DNA of 64,000 bases from Meandrina meandrites (GCA_963693305.1 OY855906.1:16223661-16287660); one strand, 5' to 3'. Positions 11,777 through 24,574 are shown, counted from the first letter of the stretch. The notes: generated by a model from the sequence alone, not told the origin. Translations and numbers: made by a program.

Positions 11777-13189
11777 ACTGTTTTTTACGTTTTCACGTTT
11801 CACGAAAAACAGAGGGACATTGTTTTCACACGTTCTTCTTCTTCTGTTTTGAAGCATTATGTCTAAAGTACTACCTTGTATAACATCTTTAGCACTGTCC
11901 TCTCCTTGTTCTGCGCGCAACAGAAAGAAAACCACGTCCCACTGAAAGAATGGGCGTTCGAAGATTAATTCAAGGGGACAAAGATTTGCCTGTCACGTTT
12001 ACGGAACATTGTTTATTTCGTAATGATTGGTATTGAAAATAATAATTAATAGGACATAATCAAAGTCACGGTTCACGGCGATTTAATCACGAAAAATTTT
12101 TCTGGCAAATTTCGGTTCACGGCCAATAACGGAATCACAATTCACGAGAAAAAAAAACTAGCTATTTCGCATTTTACGGAAAAAAATAAGGTCTTTCACG
12201 AATCACGAAAATACCCTTCGCCACCCTCTTTTAGACGTTTATGCCAAGTCTGTATCTTTAGCTCATCCAGATCTGTTACCACGAACAAAAATAAGTTATA
12301 ACCTACCTGTTGTTGAAATAGCTCTATGGCTTGATTAAACTCAACTCAACGATAAACACTGTAAACACAATGTCCGACATTAGTCAACTCGCATGTCCGG
12401 GCGTTTTGGGGTAGCCCAACAAAAAAGTCAGGTACTCCGCATAGGGGTCCCCACAAGTTAACATTAAACACGTAGAGGAGTCCTCACAAGTTCATATAAC
12501 TACACCTGTCCTGTCCTCAGATGGCATGACCCTTATCACATACTGTATAATTTCCCGATCAAGTAACAATTCTAACAATTTCTGAAATTGGCGATCCCTG
12601 TCGGCCGAGGTAACGTTCAAGATGGTATGCAATAATTCTCCAAACCATGTGCAAAGCCGCAGTTGCAAACTTTCCGTAAAACATTTTACTGAGCTCGAAG
12701 AGTAGCTTGTTTTTTCTCAGTTTCTCTGTCCAACTTATCTTCGCTATTTTGCTCCAGGACTTCGTTTCACCATGATCATTACAGTTGTTTGTTGTCTGCT
12801 TTCCTGAACAAAAATAGGTCCTCATGGCTTTTGGAATTCTGCGATACTTTTTTTTACTTCGTTTGAAGTAATAACATCATTGTTTTATTCAAACCGAGAG
12901 GGTCGTCAGCTTGAATATTATAACACACTACTATAAAGGAAACGTGTAAGGCGTCCATTAGCATCTATGTCCTCCCGACCCCTCCGACCCCTCCCCCTCA
13001 ACCCCCGCCACCGTCGTTAAGATAAATAGGTCATAGAGGATAATAGATGACTTTACCCCCACGGGTACATGCAAAATATTTTATCCACATATATAGAAAT
13101 TAAAATAATATTTAGGGTTGTCCAGTATGCATACCTGATACGAGTCGTAAATGGCACCAGTACTAGTCTACCCGTACGACTCGTACGCT
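11777..13189. other. Gene-free region downstream of the SDR gene
   Basis: AT-rich, with CACGAA/TTTCACG words around 11790-12220 and a C-rich patch at 12975-13012. No gene supported. Confidence 0.5.
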
Positions 13190-13386
13190 CGAAAACAATG
13201 GCTTACGAGTCGTACAGTTGGTGAATTGCATATCATTAGTGAGACTTACGGTGTATTACAAGTAGTCTGACGGCTCGTACGAATCGTACGGGTCGTGAAA
13301 CAATGGCTTACGAGTCGTACAGTTGAAGTGCATATCATTAGTGAGTCGCATGGGTCGTGAAGCAATGGTTTACGAGTCGTATCAGG
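13190..13386. repeat. Imperfect tandem repeat rich in TACGAGTCGTAC
   Basis: Three decaying units start near 13194, 13300 and 13362, each with CAATGGYTTACGAGTCGTA; the first two also carry GCATATCATTAGTGAG. Self-complementary TACGACTCGTA words extend upstream to about 13138. Confidence 0.8.
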
Positions 13387-13964
13387 TCGTGTATATTGGA
13401 CATGGATGAAGCCTCTGATCAAGTTTTCGGAACAGGTCAGTTGCATTGCAATCATAAGGAGCAGACAATACACGAGCTGCACGGTTTTGCAGCTTCTGAA
13501 GTCTCTCGGCAAGACTATTACTGCAGCATCCCTAAACTGTGCTGCAATAATCGAACTGGCCCTTTACCAAACTATTAAAAATGTTCAAACGAGTGTGCAA
13601 TCAATAAAATTATGTTGATTTTATCTTGTAAGGCTACTATATATAAGGTGAAATATGCAACAAATTCTAATTTATTTGTATGTCCTTAACATGCATATTT
13701 GGAGATCTGGTGAATAATCTATGAAAAGAAATAAAATTTGACTATTTAATAAGCATATAAGTAGTACATGTCGATTGATGATATTTTTAGTGTTAATTTA
13801 TTATCATTGTGAACCCATATTTACAACTAGGAGTGTACATCGTCCAAACTAAGTCTGCGAGACAATCCATGCGACGATAGAGTTAGATTTAGATTTGCTG
13901 CCGTTCTCTTTGCCTTTGTATTTCTCTTTCGCGTTCTTCTTTCCTTCTCTTTTGTTTTCTTTAG

Positions 13965-14165
13965 CCCTGGCTCTCTCCGCTTCGCGGTACTGCTCGCCAG
14001 CATTTCGCCTCCTTTCTCGACCCCTGACATGTTCTCCTTCGCGTCGTTGCTCGCTCATATTCAGTCTTCTTTCTCTATCCCTGGCTCGTTCTACTTCGCG
14101 TCATTGCTCGCTAATATTTTGCCGCCTCTCTCTATCTCTGGCTCGCTTTCTTTCGCGATCTTCTT
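13965..14165 (-). repeat. 57-bp tandem repeat encoding a charged 19-aa repeat, degenerate
   Basis: Units begin at 13965, 14022, 14079 and 14136, exactly 57 bp apart. On the minus strand they read as Arg/Glu-rich 19-aa repeats (RERRLNMSEQRREGEHVRG style), with one stop in the second repeat from the amino end. Exact multiples of three and a retained charged frame suggest a decayed coding sequence. Arg/Glu-rich repeats of this kind also occur in Helitron-associated proteins; that link is inference. Confidence 0.75.
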
Positions 14166-14181
14166 CGCTTGCTCTTTCAGG

Positions 14182-14368
14182 TATGTCCAGGATTGAACGC
14201 TAATGAGATGCACGTTCCTCATGATAGGCATCACAAAGTGTCCTCCTTAATAAAAGTTCACCAAAACACACCGAATTCCGTCAAATATGAAGTAATATGG
14301 AAATGTCAAATAACCAAGTCAAACATGAAGTACTTATTAAACAATACTTGCGTTCAATCCTGGACATA
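14182..14368. repeat. Perfect 19-bp inverted repeat flanking 149 bp
   Basis: TATGTCCAGGATTGAACGC at 14182-14200 is matched by its reverse complement at 14350-14368. It adjoins the charged 57-bp repeat and may mark an element end. Confidence 0.8.
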
Positions 14369-14687
14369 AGTGTGCCCTTTGGAGTTTGCCGGTTAATTCT
14401 TGCTCTCTAGCCTGCGAGCAGGCTCACCTTTGGGCTACACGCCTTTCACTTTCCCGTTGCTCTTGACTCTGTAAACCCTGTTTTCTACTAAGGTACACGT
14501 AATATTCGCTTCGCTATTGTTTGTTGACATGACAATAGCACAAAACAATTTTCTCGAGTTAAAACTTCTGCTGTTCTGCAAAACAATCGCTTCGCTAAAT
14601 AAGCTGATAAAAGTTTTCAAGAAAACCTCTCTTTGAAAAGTGACGACAGAGCTGACGATAGCATTGTAATTTCCCGCCAAGTAAAAC

Positions 14688-14842
14688 GGGTCGCCCACTA
14701 CCTCTCGGAACGAGTTACTTCATTGGTTCTTAAAACAATAGATAACAGGTCATAACAATACCCCTAGCCCTGAATAACAATAGAGGTAGTGTTTATAGCG
14801 GGCGAATGAAAATACAGGTTCCAGAGAGGTAGTGTCTTACTG
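14688..14842 (+). mobile_element. hAT-type MITE, 155 bp, copy 1
   Basis: Starts GGGTCGCCCACTACCTC and ends GAGGTAGTGTCTTACTG (partly matched TIRs), flanked by a perfect 8-bp duplication, AGTAAAAC, at 14680-14687 and 14843-14850. A second 155-bp copy at 54114-54268, in opposite orientation, differs at about eight positions. Eight-bp duplications are characteristic of hAT transposons. Confidence 0.93.
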
Positions 14843-15471
14843 AGTAAAACGCGTGTTACCCCAAAGTGCGAGAAAATATGACATTCACCTCCCCTCGGTC
14901 GGACTGTCTTGAGAATCCCCTCCCCGAGAGTCTGTATGCGCGGGCGGGTGGACGTACGCAACCAAAAATGCTTACCCACGATGCTCCGCTCCGCGCAGGA
15001 GCTCCGCTAAAAATGGTTTAATAGTCATTATTATTCATTTCTCCATTTCTGATTGGCTTTCAATCCCCGGCTAATTCCAGCTAATATAACCGGCTAACAC
15101 CGAAAAAATTTGGAAGATGTTTCTATTGTTGGATGATTGACATCACACAACAACGGCTTTGCATGCTGAACATTTACTAGAGAGCATGAAAATGGCCGCA
15201 AGGCTTGAACATTGGGACAATAAAATTTCCAAATTATTACATGATAAATCGAGATTTTAATCTCGATTTAAAAGTTGGCAGAAGTCACTTGATTTTTTAG
15301 CTTATTTTCAAGAGAGAAGCATAAAAAATCCAGTAACAGCAGAGGAATTGGCTTGGAAATATTCTATGCTGAAGTGAGAATCCATTTTAATACATTTTGT
15401 TATCTTGTAAGAGCTCAGGAAATATTTTAAATGAATACTAAAACAACTATTGAATTTGGCTTTCATATCAT

Positions 15472-15537
15472 ATGAAGAATTATGCAGATCTCAGAGGGTG
15501 TTATCTTCCACCCTCCTCGATCTGCATAATTCTTCAT
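15472..15537. repeat. Near-perfect hairpin (19-bp stem)
   Basis: ATGAAGAATTATGCAGATC at 15472-15490 is inverted at 15519-15537, with an inner GAGGGTG/CACCCTC stem. Probably a small foldback element. Confidence 0.8.
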
Positions 15538-15628
15538 GTCATAATCAGCCTGATCCACTAATAATTGCTAATTATATTCTTAGTGTGGTCATAGCGATTT
15601 AATGACTGGTCATGACATAAACTAATGG

Positions 15629-16075
15629 TTATATACCACTTATTAACCGAGAGTGAGGTCATTACAGGGAAATCTCAGACCGAGGTCTTGATGTATTGAG
15701 AGAGCGATAGTGAGGTCAATACTTCAAGGCCGAGGTCTGAGATTTCTCTGTAATGACCGAACGGACGAGGTTAATAAGTTATTTATTATATGGCCTTTTT
15801 AGCGCTGAAAAAAAGGGAACCGTCATGCGATCGAAACCAGAAGAAATGGTTTCTTTGACAATGAGGCAATTTTTGTCTTCATTACGCCAAGATCTAGCTA
15901 GGGCAAATTTAACTACTTTAATTTTCACAAAACAAACTGACCTGTGTTTACAAGTGTTTGACCCTTAAAAAGTTATAAAAAGCTAAGGCAAGAAAATTTT
16001 TCATAATAAACGGTCATTACAAGAAAATCTTGCCCGCTCATCAACCAATCAGAGCGCGCGTACTATTGTAGCCAT
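15629..16075. mobile_element. Hairpin-headed repeat 1
   Basis: A long imperfect hairpin (about 15629-15793) centres on the junction of ATTGAGAGAGCGATAG and CAATACTTC. Body sequence follows, then a tail with CCAATCAGAGCGCGCG and GCCATATAATAA, which repeats the outer arm. Same layout as 47835-48598 and 52373-53528. No coding sequence recognised. Confidence 0.7.
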
Positions 16076-16089
16076 ATAATAAAATTAGT

Positions 16090-16440
16090 TATCTGACCAG
16101 TCATAATTCCTTGATTTTGAAAAGTCATCCAAATCCAAAAAGGGTTTGTCATGATAAGTTGATGACAAGTTTAGCTTCCTGTCATGATTAGTCATTTTAA
16201 AATGTCATGACTTAACTGAGCTGAAGTAGCCAAAAAATGACTGGTCGTGATCAATGCATGGCAAGTCACATTCTGTCATGAACAGCCTTGGAATGTCTTG
16301 ACTTGAACAACAAGATCATGACTTTGTTATGGCAAGCCATGACTCAGATATGACTAGTCATAACATGGTTGTGATGAATCATGACAAATCATGATATCAT
16401 GTCATAAAATATCACTAAATATCATGACTGATCATGATTT
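16090..16440. repeat. TCATGAC/GTCATGA word cluster
   Basis: Dense, irregular copies of the self-complementary TCATGA and of GTCATGAC/TGACTAGTCA. Similar words resume at 15595-15625 on the other side of hairpin-headed repeat 1, so that element seems to have split the cluster. Confidence 0.7.
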
Positions 16441-17148
16441 TTAGTGACCACTTTTTACTCGGGTGTCAGGGACTAAAATAAAATAAAAAATACAGAGTAA
16501 ATTAAAGAGGTCGATCTGAAAACGTTGTGCATCTTAACTTGTCACTATTTATTTTGAGTCTGAAAAACGACTGACATACACACGAAAATATTTTTTAAAT
16601 AAGAACTTATTATCCATCATAAAGAGGATGCCTCTGCAAAAAGTTTTAGATATTAAAAATAAAAATAGCGAAAAAGAACAGTAAGATTTTTCAAAAACTT
16701 TAATTGACTGCTAATAAAGTCTGAATAAAGTAGACGTTACTTACAAATACTTATTTCAAAAACGAAATAACAAGCATAGTTTTTATTTATCACTATTGTA
16801 ACATTTTAATACCAAACAGGTATCTTTCTAAAAGAAGATATTTTTCTCGCCTTTTTCTTGTCTTGACTTTAACATGGCTTTCATATTAATGAGCAAGGAA
16901 AATTAACAGTCACATATATAAGGCAACTAAAAAGTGTTTTTTTAACGCGTCTTACAATGTTCACAATTTAATTACTACCCCAAAACTGAAAATAATAGTT
17001 TGAATCATTTTATGATGGAAGTTCTTATCTTACACGCCTGTTTAGCACTGGACAGTACTCGCCTAGCCTGACCAAGCTATATCAACTGAGCCAACCAAGA
17101 TTCGAGATCTTAGTTCTCAGGGGTCAAACACACAGTTCGTGTATTCTT

Positions 17149-17544
17149 TCACACGTTAACCAGATAGTTTCCTGCCACCCAGGAGATATCAATTCCTTTC
17201 GCAATTTTCAGGAGACTGTTTGCTGCATAGACAAACTTCGTCAGGCCATTGCATCTGAATCGCTCTTGGTATGGTGTCTGACTCTTGTCATGGTACACAA
17301 AGAACAGGACATTGTCCTGTGTCCCATACTGCAAACTGGAATTAATGGTCAACCTCTGCGGTATGTCATATCCGCCCTGAATGTAAACTGGGACGCTGTT
17401 ACCACTGCTGGTGGCGTAATCGCATAGGACATAGTTTTGACTTCTGTCACCGCCAAATCCAATGAACGATCCTTGCTTCCAGTTGACCGTAACAGTTTCT
17501 CCCCTACTCCTAAGTGTCAGAGTTTCGCCTCTCAAAGAACCCAT
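17149..17544 (-). CDS. Uncharacterised 131-aa protein, paralog A2
   Basis: Single coding exon. Start taken at the ATG ending at 17544 (MGSLRGE), aligned with paralog A1 at 2223. An upstream in-frame ATG at 17589 exists, but a 3' splice site (CTTCATTACACAG, AG at 17563-17564) lies between, so that extension is probably intronic. Conserved blocks match A1: DRSQNYVLC, QDNVLFFVYHDKSQTP, ERFRCNGL and KFVYAAN. No signal peptide or membrane span. TATA box, short non-coding exon and donor at 18817-18871 are a plausible promoter, giving a 1.25-kb 5'UTR intron. Family not recognised. Confidence 0.78.
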   Translation of the reverse strand: MGSLRGETLTLRSRGETVTVNWKQGSFIGFGGDRSQNYVLCDYATSSGNSVPVYIQGGYDIPQRLTINSSLQYGTQDNVLFFVYHDKSQTPYQERFRCNGLTKFVYAANSLLKIAKGIDISWVAGNYLVNV

Positions 17545-18816
17545 TGTCAGCAGATTCTGAAGCTGTGTAATGAAGAAAAGACCATGCAAGATTACAAGCT
17601 GCTTTCACTTACAGTGTGATTATTGCATTTGTGAATATAAGACTTTTCTGAGCTGTTCAAACTCACTACTCACTGTCAACGTTTGCACAGTACATTATCA
17701 CAACCAATGTTTTTAATGAAAGTGAGTAACCATGACAACTTCTGTTACTTGTAAGGTTTTAGGTTTTTGTAAACATTTTTTGACCAATATCAATAGAGAT
17801 AAATTTTTAGTTTAATTCACTCAAAATCAAGACAGATTCAATTGCAACTAAACTAAAGTACAAACATGCAAGAAATTGTCAAGCTGAAGAAATATACAGC
17901 AACCATTTCTGAACTCGGGATAAAATTTATTGGGAGTAAATAAGCATGGTTAAATTAAATTTATGAATGGAAATATTGATAAAAAAGGATAAGTCACAAC
18001 ATTCTGCGGCTCGTACTGCGAGATACTGCGGTGTAACTTGACTTAAAAAAAAAACAGAAATGCAGCAGAAATAAATTATCAGTGCTAAAATTGAGTACCA
18101 AAATCAACAAAGTGATTGGGTAGCAACACAAAAATATTTAAAACAGGCATGAAGAAAGTATTGGGATTTTAATTAGGTTTTTGACTTCAAGTCTGCCTCA
18201 GTCACTACTTTTGAGCTGTTTCATGTTTGGTTTAAATCAAAGTTGAACCCGATCGTGTTCAAAACGTACACTGTTTTAGCTGAAAAAGGGAAAAAATAGG
18301 AACCCGGAAAATATACAAGAAGCACAGCAGAAAGGAGCTCGCCTGTCAACAATAACAGTGTTAAGATATAACGGAGTCAAACGTTGCATATAGACTCACC
18401 AAACTACGCGTTTGTGATATTTATACCTCGATCTCTTATTTCTTAAATTTCTAACTTGTCACAATTGAAATTTTACAAAGGTTTTAGCAAATGCGAAAAA
18501 ACATTTGTGGTAAGTTAATACAACGAACTGAAGATGGTAGGCTTGTTGTAATAATATCAATAACAATAACTTCGTTAGCTGCGTTGTTTCTCTCAAACCA
18601 GAGTATTTCATGGAAAACATTTTTGCAATTACTGTACAGGTAACGAAAAGTAAGTACTTACCAATTTGTAGACCGAAATGCAAGTAAATGTTGGTGTTAC
18701 TCTGACGAATGAAAAAAAAGACAACAAATGTTAAATATATTTTCAGCAACAGATTTGAAGAATCTTCAGATAATCGAAAAATTACCAAAAATGGTTTTAA
18801 AAGTAAACTTCCATAC

Positions 18817-18871
18817 CTTTAGAGCTCCCAGTGTAGGATGACTCGTGGACTGAGGCCTTGGTGTTTAAATA
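18817..18871 (-). promoter_or_regulatory. Candidate promoter and non-coding first exon of the 17149 gene
   Basis: On the minus strand GGGGCTATTTAAACACC (TATA at 18864-18871) is followed about 30 nt later by a short exon ending CTCTAAAG|GTATGG (last exon base 18817). The layout copies that at 38974-39027. Linkage to the 17149 coding exon is inferred. Confidence 0.55.
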
Positions 18872-19069
18872 GCCCCACGAAGGAATCAAACGCCATCGTG
18901 TCAATCAAAGTAAAGGCGCGGCTAGTAAGAGTACAGGAATGAATAGCCCACTTAACCACCTTTGTTCGAAGTTTTTTTGTTTTCTTTTGGAGGTTTGGCC
19001 CCATTGTTGGAATTTGCTTCTTGATGGTTAAAATAATGGCAGGTTTACGTATATCAAATGAAATGCGGA

Positions 19070-19565
19070 GTTAGCTTAAGGACAGGAATGAGCAGCACTC
19101 CACGTTCCCTTCGGGATGTTTGATCTCATGACTGGAATTTGTTCCTTGATGGTCAAAGAAATGACATTGACGTAAATTAAATAGAGGGTGGTGTGGGATC
19201 GGGATGATTGGTGATCTTTGTAGTCTTTGTTTTAAGATGTTTTTATTCCCTTTTGGTTGCTTTATCTTGTGACTCAATTTGATTAATTGTTTTTTTAATT
19301 TGAGTACAACGATGAATAGCGCTCTTTGTCGGTTTTGTTTTTAATGTTTTTATTCCCTTTTGGCTGCTTGATCTTGTGACCGGAATTTGTTCATTTTCTG
19401 ATCGTCAAATAGAGGGCTGTTTATGTCAGTCACATGAAGGGTGGGATTTGATTAATTGGTTCTTTACTTGAGAACGGGATGAATAGGTCCCTTCATCTCT
19501 CCTTGTTTTAAGGTATTTTTATTCTTTTTGGGAAGTTTGATCCCTCCGTCCTTCGTGATCTTCAA
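19070..19565 (-). repeat. Degenerate repeated promoter-like module, minus orientation
   Basis: Diverged units sharing TTTTTATTCCCTTTTGG, TTGATCTTGTGAC and GGAATTTGTTC. Their reverse complement matches modules at 47145-47295 and 58015-58150 (CACGAGATCAAAC, GGAATAAAAACAACTCA, ACAAAGAC). Confidence 0.6.
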
Positions 19566-20041
19566 ATGACCACGTACAAGAATCTGATCGAAGAAAGGCA
19601 TCTTTACTGTGCCAATCAACCGCGTGCTTTAATCACTAGTTCGATCGACTATGGTATAGCAATAAAACTCGCCACGGACAGCCTGTGGATTGTTTTTATT
19701 TTTTCTTGTCTGACATGCATTTGAAATATATAAATTGTCTTTTCAATGGTGTGCATCCAATCAATGAATGGGACATTTAGCTGTCAGTAAAGCTTGTACA
19801 AACTTCTTCTCAGAATAATAAGATGAGTTCTAACTAATCTAATTCTTCAGATACCAAGATTGCTTTTTTCATGATCAGGACCTTTTCATTTTGGGATCAT
19901 TTTAATAGCTTTATCCGATACATTTTGTATGATATGGATGTAATAATAACTAATTAATAATACCAGAAACTCATAAGGGGTTTCTGATAATACCAACAAT
20001 CTCATATTATTAGAGAGATTAAGCATGGCGTTTATTTTCCC

Positions 20042-20074
20042 GCGAACGGCAAAAATTCCACTTCTGCCGTTCGC
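20042..20074. repeat. Hairpin with a perfect 10-bp stem
   Basis: GCGAACGGCA and TGCCGTTCGC separated by 13 nt in an otherwise gene-free region. Confidence 0.75.
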
Positions 20075-20689
20075 TGTTTGGCGTTTGTACGCGGAAATGA
20101 GAAGGCTGTGTTTGTCGCGAATGTGATTTTTTTTCACTATTTTTCTGAGGGATTTATTTTAGAATTCGATAAGAAGGGAATAAAATGAAAGGCAAGTTCG
20201 CGTTTACCGTTTGTCGTATAACGTCATGATTAACCTATCTATTATTATATGCGATCCTTTACCTAAGTGATATGTCAAGCTTCCTATTTTCTATTCCTAT
20301 TCACCATATATGTTCCTTGGCCCTTACACGTAATGTTCAAGGAAACAAAGTGTTTATTTCAACCATTTAACAAAATCTTCAAAAACCCTGCTGATGTCCT
20401 CTTTTGGAATAAACCTTTTCCATCAAATTTAAAATGTTTGCTGATTTCTTCTAACGAAATGCTGTAGATGCACTTCTTTTGTCAAGATTTGTTCCGGTGC
20501 TTGCACAACTTTCACTGTTTAGCACTGTGAAACTTACGGAAATTGTAGAATTAATACTTCATTAAACTGCAACGTAATCCCTATTTCCACGCCAGTTGAA
20601 ATATATATTTTACAACGCCGGGTCTTTCAAAATGCACTGAACTCGGATTTAATTCCATAACTGGTGTTATTAGGGCACTGACGAGCAGT

Positions 20690-20925
20690 TGCAGATAATC
20701 AACGGTCATATGTATGGATCTGATGAGCGGATGGAAATTCCATAGCAGGTGGGCTGTTTGGACATGTTCCTGTTACTTGGGCAAGGGCGGATGTCAATAA
20801 GTACCCTTTCAAGTCCACGTCATCCAAGGTAAAATAAACAGGATGCTTTAAGCAAAAATAGTAAGCGGAACAAACAACTTCAACATTAACAGAACAATTA
20901 TCGATCAACAGCGCAACAAGACTGT
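20690..20925 (-). repeat. Dispersed repeat related to 44729-44990 and 56740-57130
   Basis: The reverse complement gives GACATCCGCCCTTGCCCAAG, AACAGGAACATG and TGGAATTTCCATCCGCTCAT, the core of the tandem units at 44.7 and 56.8 kb. Single copy here. Confidence 0.75.
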
Positions 20926-23900
20926 TGTTCTGTTGTTCTTTATGAGTGGTGCAAATTCCACGGCAAATGGGCCACTTGAAAATGTTTGCTCAAGTCACGA
21001 AAACGATGAATCAGTTCGGTTTATAGTGATGAAATAAAAGACAAGAAATTTTATTATATTTTTACTCTTCTTCTTGCCCTCCCAGGCCCAATTTAAGAGC
21101 TTGAACTTGTCAGTGTAAAAAGGCAAAGAAACTTTGAGGTAAGGAATCATTCACCTCTTGGAATAAAATTGTTGAGTTTAATTGGCCGATGTAACCGATA
21201 TAAGTTTCCTAAGCCAATAATTTAGATATAATCTTAAGTTGCTGTTGAAACAGTGTGGAAAAACAACTCAACAATATGCATTGAGATAGTTGAAGGAGGT
21301 ACGTTACGGACTGTGCATCTTAAGCAAATTGGCCTTTTTTTCATTTTTTTCGTCCCTATTCCGTCTTAAATTTCCACTGCTTTGACCACATTTGCTTGTT
21401 TTCGGTTTGTCACTCCTCTTTGGCGAATTCACCGCTAAAAAGTAATACTATGCATAAAAAGCATGTCTTAAAACAAGTGTTATTCTATAAGAAAGTGTAA
21501 TTGCTGTTCCTGATCAGTATAAACTGCGGTAAATTCCACGTTAAATGGGCCCTAAGGTTGTGCGTTGAATGCGTTTGTTTAAGTCATGACAAAAATGCGA
21601 AGGAACTTAAAATAATGTTGATTGGTTCTGTCAAGGAAATATTTATTTGATTTTGGTGAGCAGTGATCAATAATTGAACTGAACGAATGCGTGCTTTTAA
21701 TTTTAAAAACATGAATAGCTCAGTATTGCAAGCTTTAAGTCAATCGGCTCGATTTTGTTTAATGAATAAATTTACCCTTGGTAAAAATTGTTTTGCTTCA
21801 CAATGCTACTCAACGTTACTATCACCGCAAATAATTAAGATATTAACGATAACAAGGAAACATGAACGACTGCGAAGTTTAATAAAAACATAGTTAACAA
21901 AAGTTTACCGCTTTACACCTTTACCAAGCAATGCTGTATATATACTAAACCGGAACAAGAAACCACGTTTCGAGACAAATGAGAACTCACTTGGAACGAC
22001 AGGCTTACAAGTTTACTACATTCGTTGACACTGATGGCGATATTTCTATTTTGCGGGTCTTTCCAATTTCCTGCTTTCTGTTTTTGTCTTTTTCGATGAA
22101 AGGCAAATTTAGCGTCGAGAAGACTCCTAGTCAAAAACAAAGCAACATTTTATTAACGGTGGTAGAAAGCTGTAGAAAACAAACCTAATTTTCTCAATAA
22201 GATTTTTTACTGTTTAAATCTTTTCAGCGATCGAATACCTAGCAGTGTAAGCCGCAAAAGCGATGTCGGATGTTGTCTCTTCATTCCACACTTGGTCAAG
22301 GTTGCCAAAAATGGAATAGGACGACACTTTTAGACAGTTATAACAAAGTAATTGACCAGGAGTAAGATAAAAGATAAAACAAAGAATGGCAAGGCGATAT
22401 CTGGATAAATACACAAGTTGTTGTTAAATTCCTTCGATATTCTGCTATTAAAGAGGAATACTTCATTGCATCATTCCTCAAGTTAAGTTCATGAACTATA
22501 ATTACAAATCTCAGTGGTTACACACATAAGACTCAAGCCTCTAAGATTTCTCACAACACTAGAGATGGAGGACCTGTTATTTTTGGCGATAGCTATTGAG
22601 ATCGTACAAGCATTTTATTATCCGGTTGACAAACATTTGAAAATTCAACAGTAGGTTTAGATCATTAATGAGAAAATTCCAAATGCGAATGAAATGAGGA
22701 CAATTATTGATAACAAGGAAAAAAATACCCCGAAAGAATGACGATAGAGTGCTATTCAAACACGCCCAGACTTGACGCGGTGAACGGATGCAAGTGCTTG
22801 AATTTTGCATTTGATTCTATGACAGATTCGAAAACTATACCATCACTTTTCGATCAAGGAGCAGATTTTAGTCATGAGATCCTAAAACAGTAGACATAAA
22901 CAAAAAACTGAAAGAGTAGCATTTAGAGCACTATTTATCACTGTATTCAAAGCTAATCAATTACACCCCTCATTGACAAAGTGGCATTTTTAATCAGTTC
23001 CCTTCATGAGATTATTAAACGCAAACGCACTTTTGAGAGACCCGGCGGCACTCACTCATTCTAGAGCTTGATTGATCGAGAAGAGCTAAGCTACGCTGTT
23101 TACTTTTTCCGTGTACTCGTTTCTGCTTGCACCTGTATGTACTAACGTGGCGACTTGGACTGTCCAGCTTGTAAGTTTACTTCTTCATTTTTATGTTTCT
23201 CGACTGATGTCAAAGTGCGATGCAGTGTTGCTTTTATGGCAAAATGTATAAACGAAATCATTTCCATCGAGAAAAATTATTTACTTGTACTATTCAGTTC
23301 TATTGAAGAATGTTATGATGCTCTTAACGTTTTCTCGGCCGCCAGTGACGGCGAAATTAACTTTTCTTGATGCTATCAATAATAGAGCTTTGTTCACGTG
23401 TCGAGCGAGTTTTTTTACCGTTTGTCAAGTTCGCTTTCAAAGAACATCTTAGTCTCAGCTTAAAGGCAGATCCCGACACATGTTTACACTGAGTTACGTT
23501 TATAAAGAGTTATATCTTCGATTTTACTACTGGGATTTCCAATTACATTGCAATTGAAATTTGATAACTTTAAAAAGGTAGAAAGCCTAAAGTTACAAAA
23601 AGGGCATGTACTATCACGTGCCGCTGAACAGGAATTCAAGGCTTGACAAATAGGGTCGATTGCTGTTTTCTAGGCCCATTATCGTTGATGTTTGCGGCTT
23701 CGAATCAAAATGAATCGATCAATGCTTGGAACTCAAACACATGACTGAATTAGTCCATTTATTATCAACTGCTAAAACGTTAATGATTTGTTAACCAACC
23801 AATGTTAGAGTTTCAACTGCTTTGGGCTTCTTTGCAGCAACATTTCTGCTCTTAGTACAATGAAATGGTTCGTGTTACCTTTTCGGATACTCTGGTAGAA

Positions 23901-24116
23901 AGTATAGCGAGTTGGTTTAGTATCTTTGTTAACTCGATCAATGATGGCTCCAAAATAAGTCAAAGTAATTTCCTCGTCTCGATGGCAGGGAGATTAGGAA
24001 ACTCTTGTGACTCGGCTTCATGTTATAAGTAATATATTTAATCGATGGGAAAATACCGAAACGCTATTCTGTTGTTGATTTGTCGAAAGTTACGTTGTTG
24101 AGAAGGTAAAGGTAAA
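20926..24116. other. Gene-free AT-rich region
   Basis: Scattered diverged pieces of the GTGGAATTTGCATCC repeat (near 20950 and 21530). Short open frames here lack splice signals or repeated domains. Nothing else supported. Confidence 0.45.
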
Positions 24117-24330
24117 GTCCCTGGTATTATACGAGCCTAGTGGCCCATGATCCCGGTTTCAATAACATGAGACGACTAGAACTATTTCTACTCGCCCAAG
24201 ATCAATGCTAGTCCATCGCAGGGTTAACCCCCAGCATTAAATTCGTCGGTACCCATTTATGCACCTGGGTGGAGAGAGGCACTATGAGAGTAAAGAGTCT
24301 TGCCAGAGAACACAGTTCAACTCCTCCACT
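24117..24330 (+). repeat. Dispersed repeat, SINE-like or LINE tail
   Basis: Contains GTAAAGTCCCTGGTATTATA, CATCGCAGGGTTAACCCCCAG and CACCTGGGTGGAGAGAGGCA, phrases I recognise as a repeat common in cnidarian and other marine invertebrate genomes. A short inverted fragment lies at 7790-7832. Confidence 0.6.
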
Positions 24331-24574
24331 CTTTGTAAATAGCCGACTACCCCCTCCCCTCCTGCCAGTTGGGATTTTTAGCTAGTTTCTGATCGATTTA
24401 TAGCATTTTTTATTTATTTAAATTGTGCCCAATTTGCACAGTAATGCTAAATACATTGGCACTTAAATAAAGTAATATTTTTAGAGATCTTCTCTGATAA
24501 GTGTTCAGTCTCACCAAATAGCCAATCTCGTGTTTGACTAAAAATGTCTCTTTTCATAATCAGAACCTTACAAA

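Noticed and set aside
13895..14203. 102-aa plus-strand open frame, Ser/Leu-rich
   Set aside because: Opposite strand of the charged 57-bp repeat; the plus-strand product is low complexity.
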